From Paenibacillus caseinilyticus (GTDB lineage: Bacteria; Bacillota; Bacilli; Paenibacillales; NBRC-103111): a stretch of 64,000 bases of DNA. The stretch is taken from positions 186,001 through 250,000 of the forward strand of contig NZ_JAQAGY010000003.1 of NCBI RefSeq assembly GCF_027533645.1, read 5' to 3'. A program made the position numbers and the translations under genes. A model generated the notes under the pieces. The model saw nothing but the letters and a program-made list of their open reading frames with translations, was not told the DNA's origin and ran no database searches. Below are positions 46,309 to 54,558 of the stretch, in pieces (position 1 is the stretch's first letter; each line of letters starts with the position of its first letter).

Positions 46309-47175
46309 ATGGAAAACCGTCTGCATGAACGCATTCCGGAAGCCTGGTACAAGCAGGCGTGTTACCAGTCGCCGGATTGGCTGTGGTTCGTGGATCATGA
46401 TGGAAGTGAACCCTTGGGGGTGGCGCCCGCCGAGAATGCCGGCGCCCCTCTGTCCGGCTGGGTCTATCCCGCAGACCTTCCGGTGCTGGAGCGTGCCTGT
46501 CTTCTGCTGGCGCACGACCGCATACGGTTCACGCTCTCTTTCCGGGTGGTGCTTCGCAGCGGAACGCTATTGTGGCTCGAGGGCAAAGGGTACCCATCGG
46601 ACGAAGATGGGCATGCGGTGATTGCCGCGCGGGATATTACGGCTTACAAGGAGCAAGAGGAACGCCTGAGCCGTCTGGCTTATTATGATGCGCTGACGGG
46701 TCTGCCCAACCGCAGGCTGTTCCAGGACCGCTTCATGCAGGCCCTGTACATGGCTAGACGCTATCATCATAAACTGGCCGTGCTCTATCTCGATATGGAT
46801 GATTTCAAACAGGTGAACGATACATACGGCCATGCGGCGGGGGACAAGCTGCTGACCGTCGCGGCTTCCCGTCTATCCCACTCCATCCGTGAGCCGGATA
46901 CCGTATGCCGCCTGGGCGGGGACGAATTCGTGCTCCTGCTCCAGCAGTTCGAGGAGCGGGAAGATATTCTAAAGATCGGCCGGCGCATCGTCGAAGTGAT
47001 GGGACACCCCTTCGAGATCGGTGGCCGGAGCATCCGCATCACCTGTTCTGTCGGAGCTTCGTTCTATCCGGAGGATGGAGGGGATCTCGATTCGCTCCTG
47101 CAGGGGGCGGATGCCGCCATGTATGCATCGAAGCAGCACGGCAAGAATCACATGCAATGCTTCTCAGAACCGTAA
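46309..47175 (+). CDS. Diguanylate cyclase with PAS-like sensor (GGDEF)
   Basis: Predicted to make cyclic di-GMP from GTP. The 288-residue soluble protein has a PAS-like N-terminal domain (about 15-112, ending VIAARDITAYKEQEERL) and a GGDEF domain (120-285). The active loop is intact (GGDEF, 203-207), and an inhibitory I-site RxxD (REPD, 194-197) lies five residues before it, so product inhibition is expected. LDMDDFKQVND carries the metal-binding Asp. It is followed after 15 bases by a pgpA family gene with a strong AAGGAGG site, so the two are likely cotranscribed. Confidence 0.92.
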   Translation: MENRLHERIPEAWYKQACYQSPDWLWFVDHDGSEPLGVAPAENAGAPLSGWVYPADLPVLERACLLLAHDRIRFTLSFRVVLRSGTLLWLEGKGYPSDEDGHAVIAARDITAYKEQEERLSRLAYYDALTGLPNRRLFQDRFMQALYMARRYHHKLAVLYLDMDDFKQVNDTYGHAAGDKLLTVAASRLSHSIREPDTVCRLGGDEFVLLLQQFEEREDILKIGRRIVEVMGHPFEIGGRSIRITCSVGASFYPEDGGDLDSLLQGADAAMYASKQHGKNHMQCFSEP

Positions 47176-47190
47176 GGAGGCCTTCAGTCC

Positions 47191-47718
47191 ATGAACCCCT
47201 ACAGCTTGAACAGCAAGAAGGTTGAAGAAGCTTCCCGGGCCTGGCTTCAGGAACGGGGCGTTACGGTACAAGATATTACGGAGCTCACCTTCCTCCTGCA
47301 AGAAGCTTATTATGAGACATTGACTCTCGAGGAATGCCGCCTGAGCGTAGAACAGGTTCTCTCCAAGCGGGAGGTACAGAATGCCATCCTGACTGGAATC
47401 CAGCTCGACAGGCTGTCGGAGGAAGGCAAACTCGACTCCCCCCTCCAGGAGATGGTCGAGCATGATGAAGGCTTATACGGCTGCGATGAGATCCTTGCCT
47501 TATCGATCGTCAACGTCTACGGCAGCATCGGCTTCACGAACTTCGGCTATATCGACAAAGTGAAGCCCGGCATTATCGGACGGCTGAACGACAAGAGCGG
47601 GCCGCGCAAGCACACGTTCCTCGATGACATCGTGGGTGCGGTAGCCGCCGCGGCCGCCTCCCGGATTGCCCACCGCAAGCAGGCGGAGAAGGAATTGGCG
47701 CTGGAGCCGGCGACCTGA
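47191..47718 (+). CDS. Phosphatidylglycerophosphatase A family protein (YutG-like)
   Basis: A 175-residue protein of the PgpA/YutG family, which dephosphorylates phosphatidylglycerophosphate in other bacteria. Typical parts are LSVEQVLSKREVQNAILTGIQLD, VEHDEGLYGCDEILALSIVNVYGSIGFTNFGYIDK and GRLNDKSGPRKHTFLDDIVGAVAAAAASRI. It lacks the several membrane spans of the E. coli enzyme, as is usual in Firmicutes, so the exact role is less certain. It lies 15 bases after the cyclase gene and is followed by a terminator. Confidence 0.88.
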   Translation: MNPYSLNSKKVEEASRAWLQERGVTVQDITELTFLLQEAYYETLTLEECRLSVEQVLSKREVQNAILTGIQLDRLSEEGKLDSPLQEMVEHDEGLYGCDEILALSIVNVYGSIGFTNFGYIDKVKPGIIGRLNDKSGPRKHTFLDDIVGAVAAAAASRIAHRKQAEKELALEPAT

Positions 47719-47774
47719 CCGCAGGCTCGGACTTTCAGCGGCATGGGGGTTGAGCCCCGCGCATAAGAGGCATA

Positions 47775-47816
47775 AAAAAAGACGTCTAGGGCCCCAAGGG
47801 GCTCTAGACGTCTTTT
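47775..47816. terminator. Bidirectional terminator
   Basis: The stem AAGACGTCTAG(g)GCCCC / GGGGC(t)CTAGACGTCTT has A and T runs on its flanks, between convergent genes. Confidence 0.92.
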
Positions 47817-47848
47817 GGTTTATTAGACCAAACCTTTATACCAAACGA

Positions 47849-48916
47849 TTAGGACTGGACGGCTGTATCCGTGTCAACGGCTGCGGATGCATCCGTATCT
47901 GTCGTAGTCTCAGCAGCTGTGTCAGCCGCTGCATCGGTCGAAACGGCCGCTTCCCCGGATACGGCAGAGGCGTCTGTTGTCGTTTCTGTTGTCGTTTCTG
48001 TTGTCGCATCTGTCGTGTCGGCTGCAGCATCAGCAGCGGTTTCTTCCGTAGCAGCCGCTGTCTCGTCTACGATGACAACGCTCTGGGATTCCGGCTCCCA
48101 CTGCACGTCGGCTTTCAGCGATTCGCTAACGAATCGGACAGGAATTACAGTGGAGCCGTTCTCGATCTGGGCCGCCACTTCGAGTGCCACTTCTTCGCCG
48201 TTCACGACAGCCGTCGTGCTGCCGATGAAGAGCTTCACTACGGTGTCGCCGCGCGTCACGGTAACGGAGCGCTCTTCCGCGTTCCAGGCTACCTCCGCCT
48301 GCAGGGACTCGGCGATCGCACGGAAAGGCACCAGCGTGCTGCCGTCTTTAATGAAAGGAGCCACTTCGAATTTCGGCTCTTCGCCGTTGACGAACGCTTT
48401 GATGCCATCCGCTTGGCCGAGTTTCTTCTGGAGCTGGGCCAGCTTCTTGTAGAGCTGCAGGTTCTTCAGGTCCGCCTTCAACGCTTCCTTCTGCACTTCT
48501 ACAGCCGTTGCAGCATCTCCCTGCTCAGCGAGTTCCGCCGCCAGCGAAGTCAATTCGGCAGAGCCTTGCACTTCCTTGCCGTACTTCTCCAGCAGGGCGC
48601 CAAGCACGGCACCGGACGGCTTGTCCTTGTTCTTCTCATAAGCGCGCTGCAGACCCGGAGGGACTTTGCCTTTGCCCTTCCCCTTGCCTTCTTCGCCATA
48701 AGTGACGCCGGTTACTGTAGCCGCAGCCTCGTCCTTCAGCTTGACCTTAACCTGCTTGTCCTTCTCGGCACCGCGGGCTTCCTTCTTGCTCTCCTGCTTC
48801 TGGCTGCTCGCCCCCTGGGAGTGGCCTTTTCCTTCTTTCGGCGCTGCAGCAGCGACTGAAGCGATCATGGAGGCAGCAACAACGGACGACAGTACAGTGA
48901 AAGTCAGCTTCTTCAT
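47849..48916 (-). CDS. Exported protein with copper amine oxidase N-terminal-like domain
   Basis: The 355-residue product has a signal peptide ending near SVAAAAPKEG and then a Lys/Glu/Gly-rich region with KGKGKGK (about 75-85). A helical segment covers about 110-165. The copper amine oxidase N-terminal-like repeat domain covers about 172-280, with DGSTLVPFRAIAESL and NGSTVIPVRFVSESL. The last 75 residues are Ala/Thr/Asp-rich and probably disordered. This domain is common in surface proteins of Paenibacillus and is not an oxidase. A CATACATC box with an upstream ATA on the minus strand hints at sigma-E control, but weakly. Confidence 0.85.
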   Translation of the reverse strand: MKKLTFTVLSSVVAASMIASVAAAAPKEGKGHSQGASSQKQESKKEARGAEKDKQVKVKLKDEAAATVTGVTYGEEGKGKGKGKVPPGLQRAYEKNKDKPSGAVLGALLEKYGKEVQGSAELTSLAAELAEQGDAATAVEVQKEALKADLKNLQLYKKLAQLQKKLGQADGIKAFVNGEEPKFEVAPFIKDGSTLVPFRAIAESLQAEVAWNAEERSVTVTRGDTVVKLFIGSTTAVVNGEEVALEVAAQIENGSTVIPVRFVSESLKADVQWEPESQSVVIVDETAAATEETAADAAADTTDATTETTTETTTDASAVSGEAAVSTDAAADTAAETTTDTDASAAVDTDTAVQS

Positions 48917-49032
48917 ATTCGTATAATTCCCCCTAGGATGTATGAGTGCCTTGCTGTGGGTCTATGATATATCATTCGACAAGCATTTGTCGATTGGGTG
49001 GGTTCAATTACCTAAGTGGTCGAAAAATATCG

Positions 49033-49073
49033 AAAAAAATAGGAATGCCCCCATAAGGGAGACATTCCTATTC
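49033..49073 (-). terminator. Terminator after the 49.1 kb lipoprotein gene
   Basis: The minus strand reads AATAGGAATG / CATTCCTATT followed by TTTTTCG. Confidence 0.85.
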
Positions 49074-49112
49074 TCAGCGCGGCCCGGAAGAGCAGCCGGA
49101 AACGCCTTTCTT

Positions 49113-49727
49113 CTATTGAAGCGGCGCCATCGTATCGGCAATGGCCTGCAGTTCGCCGTGGGAGAGACCCTTGGCCGAAGTCAAGGCCATGAACGTGTCC
49201 TCTACTTTGAAGTAGAGCGTATCCTGCCCACCGGCCGTTACAAACTTGCCGGTGCCCGTCTTCAACTTCACATCCTGCTCTTTCTCCACCGTTCCCGCCG
49301 GCTTGATCTCCGTAGCAGATTCGGTCACGCTCATTTTGGCAAAGCGGAGCGTCACCTGCTTCTGTCCGCCGCCCACTTGATCGAACTTCTCGTCAGCTGT
49401 GCCCTGCTGCGGAATATAGACCTTGCCGAGCCCCTGGATCTTCGCCACGTCCGCGATCGCTTTGCGGTCGGGATCGCTGTAGGTGATCGGCGTCAGGCTG
49501 ACGGTTTGGGCAGGCTTCTCCGCGGCGGCGTCACCCTTCTGCCCTTCCTTCGCCGGATCGGTCGCAGCACCTGTGCCCCCTGGCGTCTGGGTCTGCTGGT
49601 TGTTGTCTGTCGCTGGCGGAGCGGCTTCATCCTTGCCGCATCCCGTCACGAGGGACAAGGCCAGAACGGCTGCTGCGAGCCAGGCTGCTGTGCGCCGGCC
49701 GGTGTGGGTCTGTGTACTGGGTTTCAT
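49113..49727 (-). CDS. Lipoprotein of unknown function
   Basis: The 204-residue product starts at ATG 49727 with GGAGGTG 5 bases upstream. It has a signal peptide with lipobox SLVTGCGKDE (C30), then a disordered Thr/Pro/Gln/Gly linker to about 75. A compact domain of about 120 residues follows, with YSDPDRKAIADVAKIQGLGKVYIPQ, VTLRFAKMSVTESATEI and the C-terminal LTSAKGLSHGELQAIADTMAP. I do not recognise the domain. It is transcribed toward the exported protein at 47.8-48.9 kb but has its own terminator. Confidence 0.8.
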   Translation of the reverse strand: MKPSTQTHTGRRTAAWLAAAVLALSLVTGCGKDEAAPPATDNNQQTQTPGGTGAATDPAKEGQKGDAAAEKPAQTVSLTPITYSDPDRKAIADVAKIQGLGKVYIPQQGTADEKFDQVGGGQKQVTLRFAKMSVTESATEIKPAGTVEKEQDVKLKTGTGKFVTAGGQDTLYFKVEDTFMALTSAKGLSHGELQAIADTMAPLQ

Positions 49728-50078
49728 TGTGGCACCTCCGGTTGATTGATGAAGTGATGGTTTATTTTTCCCGCTAAGGAGCAAAATATCCACCCTTCTT
49801 CTCTTACCCGTCCCAACGCCTCGCTTCCCACCCAAATCCAGGAAGGGCCTTCTAATAGGATCTTCTACCTGGAAAGCTTCGGATCCATCTCTCCCTTAAC
49901 CAACCCAGCTATTCGGGGCATACTAGCCCTACAGCAAGGTGCGATGCGCGGCCGAGTAATCCCATTCGCTGGTGCTCCGGTCCGCCCAAAAAAGAGCAGG
50001 GCATCCTCGCCCAGTTCCGGCATGAGCCAAAAACCAAGCTTGGACGCCCTGCCCCTTCCTATAGAAGGAACGGTTCCC
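49728..50078. other. Intergenic interval with MBL-gene terminator
   Basis: No gene is seen. It holds the 3' flank and terminator of the MBL-fold gene (49988-50053) and the promoter region of the lipoprotein gene. Confidence 0.4.
49988..50053 (-). terminator. Terminator after the MBL-fold gene
   Basis: The minus strand forms a long-loop stem GCAGGGC(g)TCC / GGA(t)GCCCTGC followed by TCTTTTTT. Confidence 0.65.
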
Positions 50079-51080
50079 CTAGACGGAGCGGAACCGCACG
50101 ATTCCGTTCCGCTCCGTCTCCTCCAGTTGTCCCGCTTCCCGGAGCCAGATCAAGTGCGCCAGCGTCTCCGCCAAGGCGAAGCGCAGCTGGTGCAGCGTCA
50201 GCCGGTTGCCGAACGCGGCCCGGCACACCCCGTAGGCCGTGTCTCCCGTTCCGAGGAGGCCGCGCATCGTGTGCAGGCGGTCTCCATGATGCGCGATGAG
50301 CTCCTGTGCCCGGCGCGATACCTGTGCGAACGGCTCCCGGTGGCCCGGGAATGCGATACGCACCTCATATCTCGAGATCTGCTCCAGACTGGCCAAGTAG
50401 CTGGCCAGCGGATTCTCGTCGATCCCGCCAGGCAGGTAGCTCACGTTCGGCGAGATCTGCGGCAGCACATGGTCCCCGCAGAACATCGTCCCGCTCTCGC
50501 GCCGGTAGAAGACGAGATGCCCTGCGGCATGTCCCGGGGTCTCCATCGTCTCGTAGAGCTCGTCACCCAGCCGGAACGGCTCTCCGGCACGGATCACCGT
50601 CACCTCCGGCTGGGGCGACACGGACGGGACGAACCCGTCCATGTGCTCCCGCATCGGCTCCTCCAGCTCTTCCGGCAAGCCGTGCCGGCGGAACAAGGCC
50701 ATCAGCATCCCCGTCATCGGCTGATCGACCCCCCAGAGCAGACGCGCCTGCGCGAGGCCCGTCTCGGAGAGGAAGACCGGCGCGCCGGTGCGCTCCTGGA
50801 ACCAGCCGGCGAGGCCGTAGTGGTCCGGGTGGTGATGCGTCAGCACGATGCGCTCGATCTCCCCCCACGCGATGCCGCGCTCCGCCAGCACGGTCTCCCA
50901 CAGGGTCTCCGCCGCCTGCGTACGCAGGCCAGGATCGATCAGCGTCCAGCCGGAGGCTCCCGGCACAAGATAAGCGTTCACCCACCGCAGCGGGAACGGC
51001 AGGGGCACTTTGACCTGCAGCACCCCGTCATGGGAGGTCACCGGCGCCGCAGCGCCGCCTGTATGCAGTCCTTCCGTCAT
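50079..51080 (-). CDS. Metallo-beta-lactamase-fold hydrolase
   Basis: A 333-residue cytosolic member of the metallo-beta-lactamase superfamily. The metal motif THHHPDHYG is at about 80-88, further ligands in TPGHAAGHLVFY and MFCGDHVL, and FPGHREPF gives the last His. The C-terminal ~70 residues are helical, as in the glyoxalase-II-like or lactonase-like subgroup with a winged-helix tail. The substrate cannot be told. It overlaps the methyltransferase gene by four bases (ATGA). The last codons form a 12-bp inverted repeat (ACGGAGCGGAAC / GTTCCGCTCCGT). Confidence 0.88.
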   Translation of the reverse strand: MTEGLHTGGAAAPVTSHDGVLQVKVPLPFPLRWVNAYLVPGASGWTLIDPGLRTQAAETLWETVLAERGIAWGEIERIVLTHHHPDHYGLAGWFQERTGAPVFLSETGLAQARLLWGVDQPMTGMLMALFRRHGLPEELEEPMREHMDGFVPSVSPQPEVTVIRAGEPFRLGDELYETMETPGHAAGHLVFYRRESGTMFCGDHVLPQISPNVSYLPGGIDENPLASYLASLEQISRYEVRIAFPGHREPFAQVSRRAQELIAHHGDRLHTMRGLLGTGDTAYGVCRAAFGNRLTLHQLRFALAETLAHLIWLREAGQLEETERNGIVRFRSV

Positions 51081-51829
51081 CCTTCCGTTCTCCTCCGTCC
51101 CACGAAGATCATCCGCTTGGACTGCGCGGCTTCGTACGGTCCCGCATCGTAACCTCCGTAGACGGCATCCACTTCGAGGCCGGCCAGCTCCAGCATCTGG
51201 AGGAACCGGTCCTGCGCAATCAGGCGCACTTGTTCCTCGTATACCCTCTCCGGGCTTCCTTGCTGTGGATCCCGAAGCACGATGGTCTTTTTGACGAAGC
51301 CGTCATGAATGCGCCGCGTCTCCTCGATGCGCAGTCCTTCTTCCTCGCGCACCGAAGCGGGAACCAGATGCGCCTCCACATAGGCCGGGTTCAGAAAATC
51401 GATAATGAACCGGCCTTCCGGCGCAAGCAGCCGGTGAATCTCACGCAGCACCCGCATATTGTCCTCCTCGTCATCGAAATAACCGAAGGACGTGAAGAGA
51501 TTCACTACCGCATCGTACGGCCCCTCCAGCGGCACATCCCGCATATCCCCGCGGAGCCAGCGGACCTCGCCTTCCGGGTCCCCCTTCACCGCTTCTTCCA
51601 AGAGCACCCCGGACAGATCAACGCCCGTCACCCGGAACCCGAAGGAGCGCAGCGCCATCGAATGGCGGCCCATCCCGCAGCACAAGTCGAGCACTTCCGA
51701 GCCTTCCGGTAGCTCCAGCCATTCCATCATCCGGCGCACTTCCTCGTAGGCGCCCTGCATATCGCGATGCTTATAGACGAGCAGGTAATCCTGCCCGAAG
51801 CTTTTTTCATACCATTGTTCCTGTCCCAT
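51077..51829 (-). CDS. Class I SAM-dependent methyltransferase
   Basis: The 250-residue protein has the SAM-binding motif I EVLDLCCGMGRHSMAL (about 44-59), motif II VTGVDLSGVLLEEA and the post-motif VRWLRGDMRDVPL. Motif IV YDAVVNLFTSFGYF and LLAPEGRFIIDFLNPAY also fit. It looks like a small-molecule or generic methyltransferase. Its target is unknown. Coupling to the MBL-fold hydrolase by overlap suggests a shared task, but I cannot name it. Confidence 0.88.
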   Translation of the reverse strand: MGQEQWYEKSFGQDYLLVYKHRDMQGAYEEVRRMMEWLELPEGSEVLDLCCGMGRHSMALRSFGFRVTGVDLSGVLLEEAVKGDPEGEVRWLRGDMRDVPLEGPYDAVVNLFTSFGYFDDEEDNMRVLREIHRLLAPEGRFIIDFLNPAYVEAHLVPASVREEEGLRIEETRRIHDGFVKKTIVLRDPQQGSPERVYEEQVRLIAQDRFLQMLELAGLEVDAVYGGYDAGPYEAAQSKRMIFVGRRRTEG

Positions 51830-52024
51830 GACGCGTAGGATTCCCCTCTCCCGACAAACTAAGCCCTATTGTACCAGATTTGCCTTCCCTATAGGAACTC
51901 CCTTCCTGCAGGGACCCGGGTGCAGCCGTGCCTCCCGGCAGCGGAATTCCCTGATGCGGGATCAGCAAGAATAGGTTACTATAGGATTAACCGACTAAGG
52001 CACCCGGATTTGGAGGATAAACGC

Positions 52025-53245
52025 ATGGCACAAAAGGAACAGACGACCATCGAACAGCGGATCGCCGGCCGCAAGCATAAAGAAATCTTCGAGAGCATCC
52101 GGCGCACGGGAACGGTCTCGAAGATCGAACTGCTCGACAAGAGCGGGCTTACCGGAAGCACGTTGACCCGCACGCTGGAAGAACTGACGGCCCAGGAGCT
52201 CATCCTGGAGGCAGGGTTCGGGGAGTCGACCGGCGGACGCCGCCCGATTCTCTATGAGATCAACCCCCATTACGCCTACGTGTTCGGGCTTGATATATCC
52301 AGGATCCACTCGAGGCTCATTCTCTTCGACCTCCGCATGAACAAGCTCGAAGGCCGGCGCTGGACGATGACCGAGGAGCTCACCCCGTCCCTGCTCCTGG
52401 ACGATATCGCCCGCACGGCGCTTGCGATGCTGGAGCGGCACGCGATCCCGCACGACAAGGTGCTCGGTCTCGGGCTTGGCGCCGTAGGCCCCCTGGACCG
52501 TGCTGCCGGCTCGCTGATCGAACCGCTCCACTTCCCGACCGGCGGCTGGGGCCACCTTAGCATCGCACCCTACCTCGAGCAGCGGCTCGGCTTCCCCGTG
52601 ATCCTCGAGAACGGGGCGAATGCCGCCCTCATCGGCGAATCGTGGTCCGACCGCGAGCGGGATTACCGTCATATGCTGTACATCCATGCCGGCGTCGGCC
52701 TTCGCTCGGCCATGATGACCAACGGCCAGGTCGTCTACGGCGCTGTCGATATGGAAGGGTCCATCGGACAGATGATCGTCCAGAGTGACGGTCCCCGGCT
52801 GTGGGGCCAGGGCAACTACGGCGCACTCGAATCCTATGCTTCGATCCCGGCGCTGGAGCACCAGGCCCAGTCACTGCTGAAGCAGGGACGCGACAGCCTG
52901 CTGCAGCGGCTCGAGCCGGATCCCGAGCGGATCACCTTCACCCATCTGCAGACGGCGCTGCAGGAGAACGACCCTCTGACCGTGGAACTGTTCACGCAGG
53001 CAGCGACCTTCTTCGGCATTGGCCTGGCGAACCTGCTCAACATTCTTCACCCCGAGAAGGTCATCCTGGGCGGCCCCCTGATCAGCAGCTATCCCGGCTT
53101 CTTCCATACCGCCACCCGGGTGGCCATCCAGCGCACCTACTATTATCCGACGTACCAGGTCGTGTTCAGCCACGGCTCTCTCGGCGAGGAAGCGATCGTA
53201 ACCGGCTCCGCACTGCTCGTCGTGAACCGGCTGACAGCCCACTAA
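52025..53245 (+). CDS. ROK family transcriptional regulator (catalytic and zinc residues lost)
   Basis: A NagC/XylR-type repressor of 406 residues; the start ATG 52025 has GGAGG 8 bases upstream. The N-terminal winged helix-turn-helix (about 15-80, SKIELLDKSGLTGSTLTRTLEEL) is followed by a sugar-kinase-like ROK domain. The usual catalytic Asp (ENDAN) is Gly here (ENGAN, 195-199). The usual zinc ligands, a His and CxCGxxGC, are replaced by Q249, W260, Q262 and A267. It should therefore bind DNA and perhaps a sugar, without phosphorylating it. No sugar operon lies nearby. Confidence 0.9.
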   Translation: MAQKEQTTIEQRIAGRKHKEIFESIRRTGTVSKIELLDKSGLTGSTLTRTLEELTAQELILEAGFGESTGGRRPILYEINPHYAYVFGLDISRIHSRLILFDLRMNKLEGRRWTMTEELTPSLLLDDIARTALAMLERHAIPHDKVLGLGLGAVGPLDRAAGSLIEPLHFPTGGWGHLSIAPYLEQRLGFPVILENGANAALIGESWSDRERDYRHMLYIHAGVGLRSAMMTNGQVVYGAVDMEGSIGQMIVQSDGPRLWGQGNYGALESYASIPALEHQAQSLLKQGRDSLLQRLEPDPERITFTHLQTALQENDPLTVELFTQAATFFGIGLANLLNILHPEKVILGGPLISSYPGFFHTATRVAIQRTYYYPTYQVVFSHGSLGEEAIVTGSALLVVNRLTAH

Positions 53246-53285
53246 CCCCGGGCACAGCGAGCAACTTGACTGTACCTGTTAAACC

Positions 53286-53330
53286 AAAGCACCGCCCCAT
53301 CTCCAGACCCGGAGATGGGGCGGTGCTTTG
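53286..53330. terminator. Bidirectional terminator
   Basis: A perfect 16-bp stem GCACCGCCCCATCTCC / GGAGATGGGGCGGTGC has AAA and TTTG flanks, between the ROK gene and the DndB-like genes. Confidence 0.9.
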
Positions 53331-53376
53331 TTGGCTTCCGGACCGCCGGGAAGGCGGCCGGTATCTACAGCGAGGC

Positions 53377-54558
53377 TTACGCCGATGCTTCGCCGGCCTC
53401 GTCCTCTGCCACCGGTTCGCCCTTCAGCTCCTGGAAGAATTGGACGAGCTTGCCGTGCTTGCGCAGCGACTTCTCGTGGATTAGGTTCAGCTTGCCGTTG
53501 TCGAGCACGCCGAACCTCTCCACCAGCTCCTCGTTCTCATGGGTCCAATCGAACCCTTCGAAGATGCTGAGACATGAGGTCCAGTTCTTCGTATACTTCC
53601 CGTCCGTGAAGAGGTAGCGGTTCGCATAGAGCGCAATGCTCTCCTGCATCGCACGGGCGGACGAGCTGAACTGCGGCAGTCCCGGCTGCTCGGGCATCAG
53701 CGGAATGAGCGTCGTGTAGAACTGGTGGAGGATCTCGATGTACTGCGAAGGATCCTGCTTGATCCGGCGCGCCAGCTCGTAAGACGGCTGCATCTTGCCC
53801 GTGAAGAGCATGGTGGCCGTCGAATAGAGCCACGAGAACGACGTGAAGTTCTTGTTATAGGCCGTAAGGTTCGCACGGCGCTCCACACCGGCCCCCTTCA
53901 GGAACACGTTATGGTCCACCGCCTGCTGAATCACTAGGTTCAGCGGATCGATCGAGTCGAACGAATGGCCGAGCTCCTTGCTCACGAGCTGCACTTTGGA
54001 GTTGATGTCGCCGAAGAGCTGCTTCTCTTCCTCTTCGGTGAGCCCGATGTAGATCTGCACGGCCAGCTCGCTCTCCATGAGCTCCAGCCGTCGGCGTTCG
54101 AGCTGCTCTACCTGGCCTTCGAGCTGCTCGAGCTCCGCTGCAACCTCCGCATCTTCCGGCAAGCGGCGCGCCTTGACTTTCATGGCCGCCAGCTTCCGCT
54201 CCAGGGAGCGCGATTCCTTCAACATCTGCTCATTGACGTAGCCCAGCGCCAGAATCCGGTGCTGCCCGTCTAGGATGCTGAGCTTCGAGCCCGGCCGCAG
54301 GAACAGTCCGTCTTCGGTCTTCGCCAGCGAGCTGACATCCCGCAGGCTCAGCGTAACCGGTCCGAAGAAGACCCGGTCGAGCTCGCGCTCCTGCAGGTAG
54401 TTCGCGATCTTGCGGCGCTGGCCTCCGCTGAGCTTGCGCTGGACCATCGGATCGATGGCCGTATAGTTGAGCAAATCTTTGACTTCCACGGGAACCGTAG
54501 CCAGACCGTAGCGGTCACAGAACGGATGTATCGTCATTTGCAGGTTTAAGCCGTCCAT
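53377..54558 (-). CDS. DGQHR-domain DndB-like protein, second of pair
   Basis: A 393-residue protein of the DGQHR/DndB family, named for the motif LDGQHRILAL (DGQHR at 97-101). A second family motif, QLFGDINSKVQ (FGDIN at 182-186), is also present. Between them is a coiled-coil insertion (about 115-165) that the other copy has only in reduced form. Known DndB regulates the phosphorothioate DNA-modification operon; here no dndA, C, D or E gene is nearby. It starts on the last base of the partner's stop (TAATG), so the two are translationally coupled. Function in this setting is unknown. Confidence 0.85.
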   Translation of the reverse strand: MDGLNLQMTIHPFCDRYGLATVPVEVKDLLNYTAIDPMVQRKLSGGQRRKIANYLQERELDRVFFGPVTLSLRDVSSLAKTEDGLFLRPGSKLSILDGQHRILALGYVNEQMLKESRSLERKLAAMKVKARRLPEDAEVAAELEQLEGQVEQLERRRLELMESELAVQIYIGLTEEEEKQLFGDINSKVQLVSKELGHSFDSIDPLNLVIQQAVDHNVFLKGAGVERRANLTAYNKNFTSFSWLYSTATMLFTGKMQPSYELARRIKQDPSQYIEILHQFYTTLIPLMPEQPGLPQFSSSARAMQESIALYANRYLFTDGKYTKNWTSCLSIFEGFDWTHENEELVERFGVLDNGKLNLIHEKSLRKHGKLVQFFQELKGEPVAEDEAGEASA

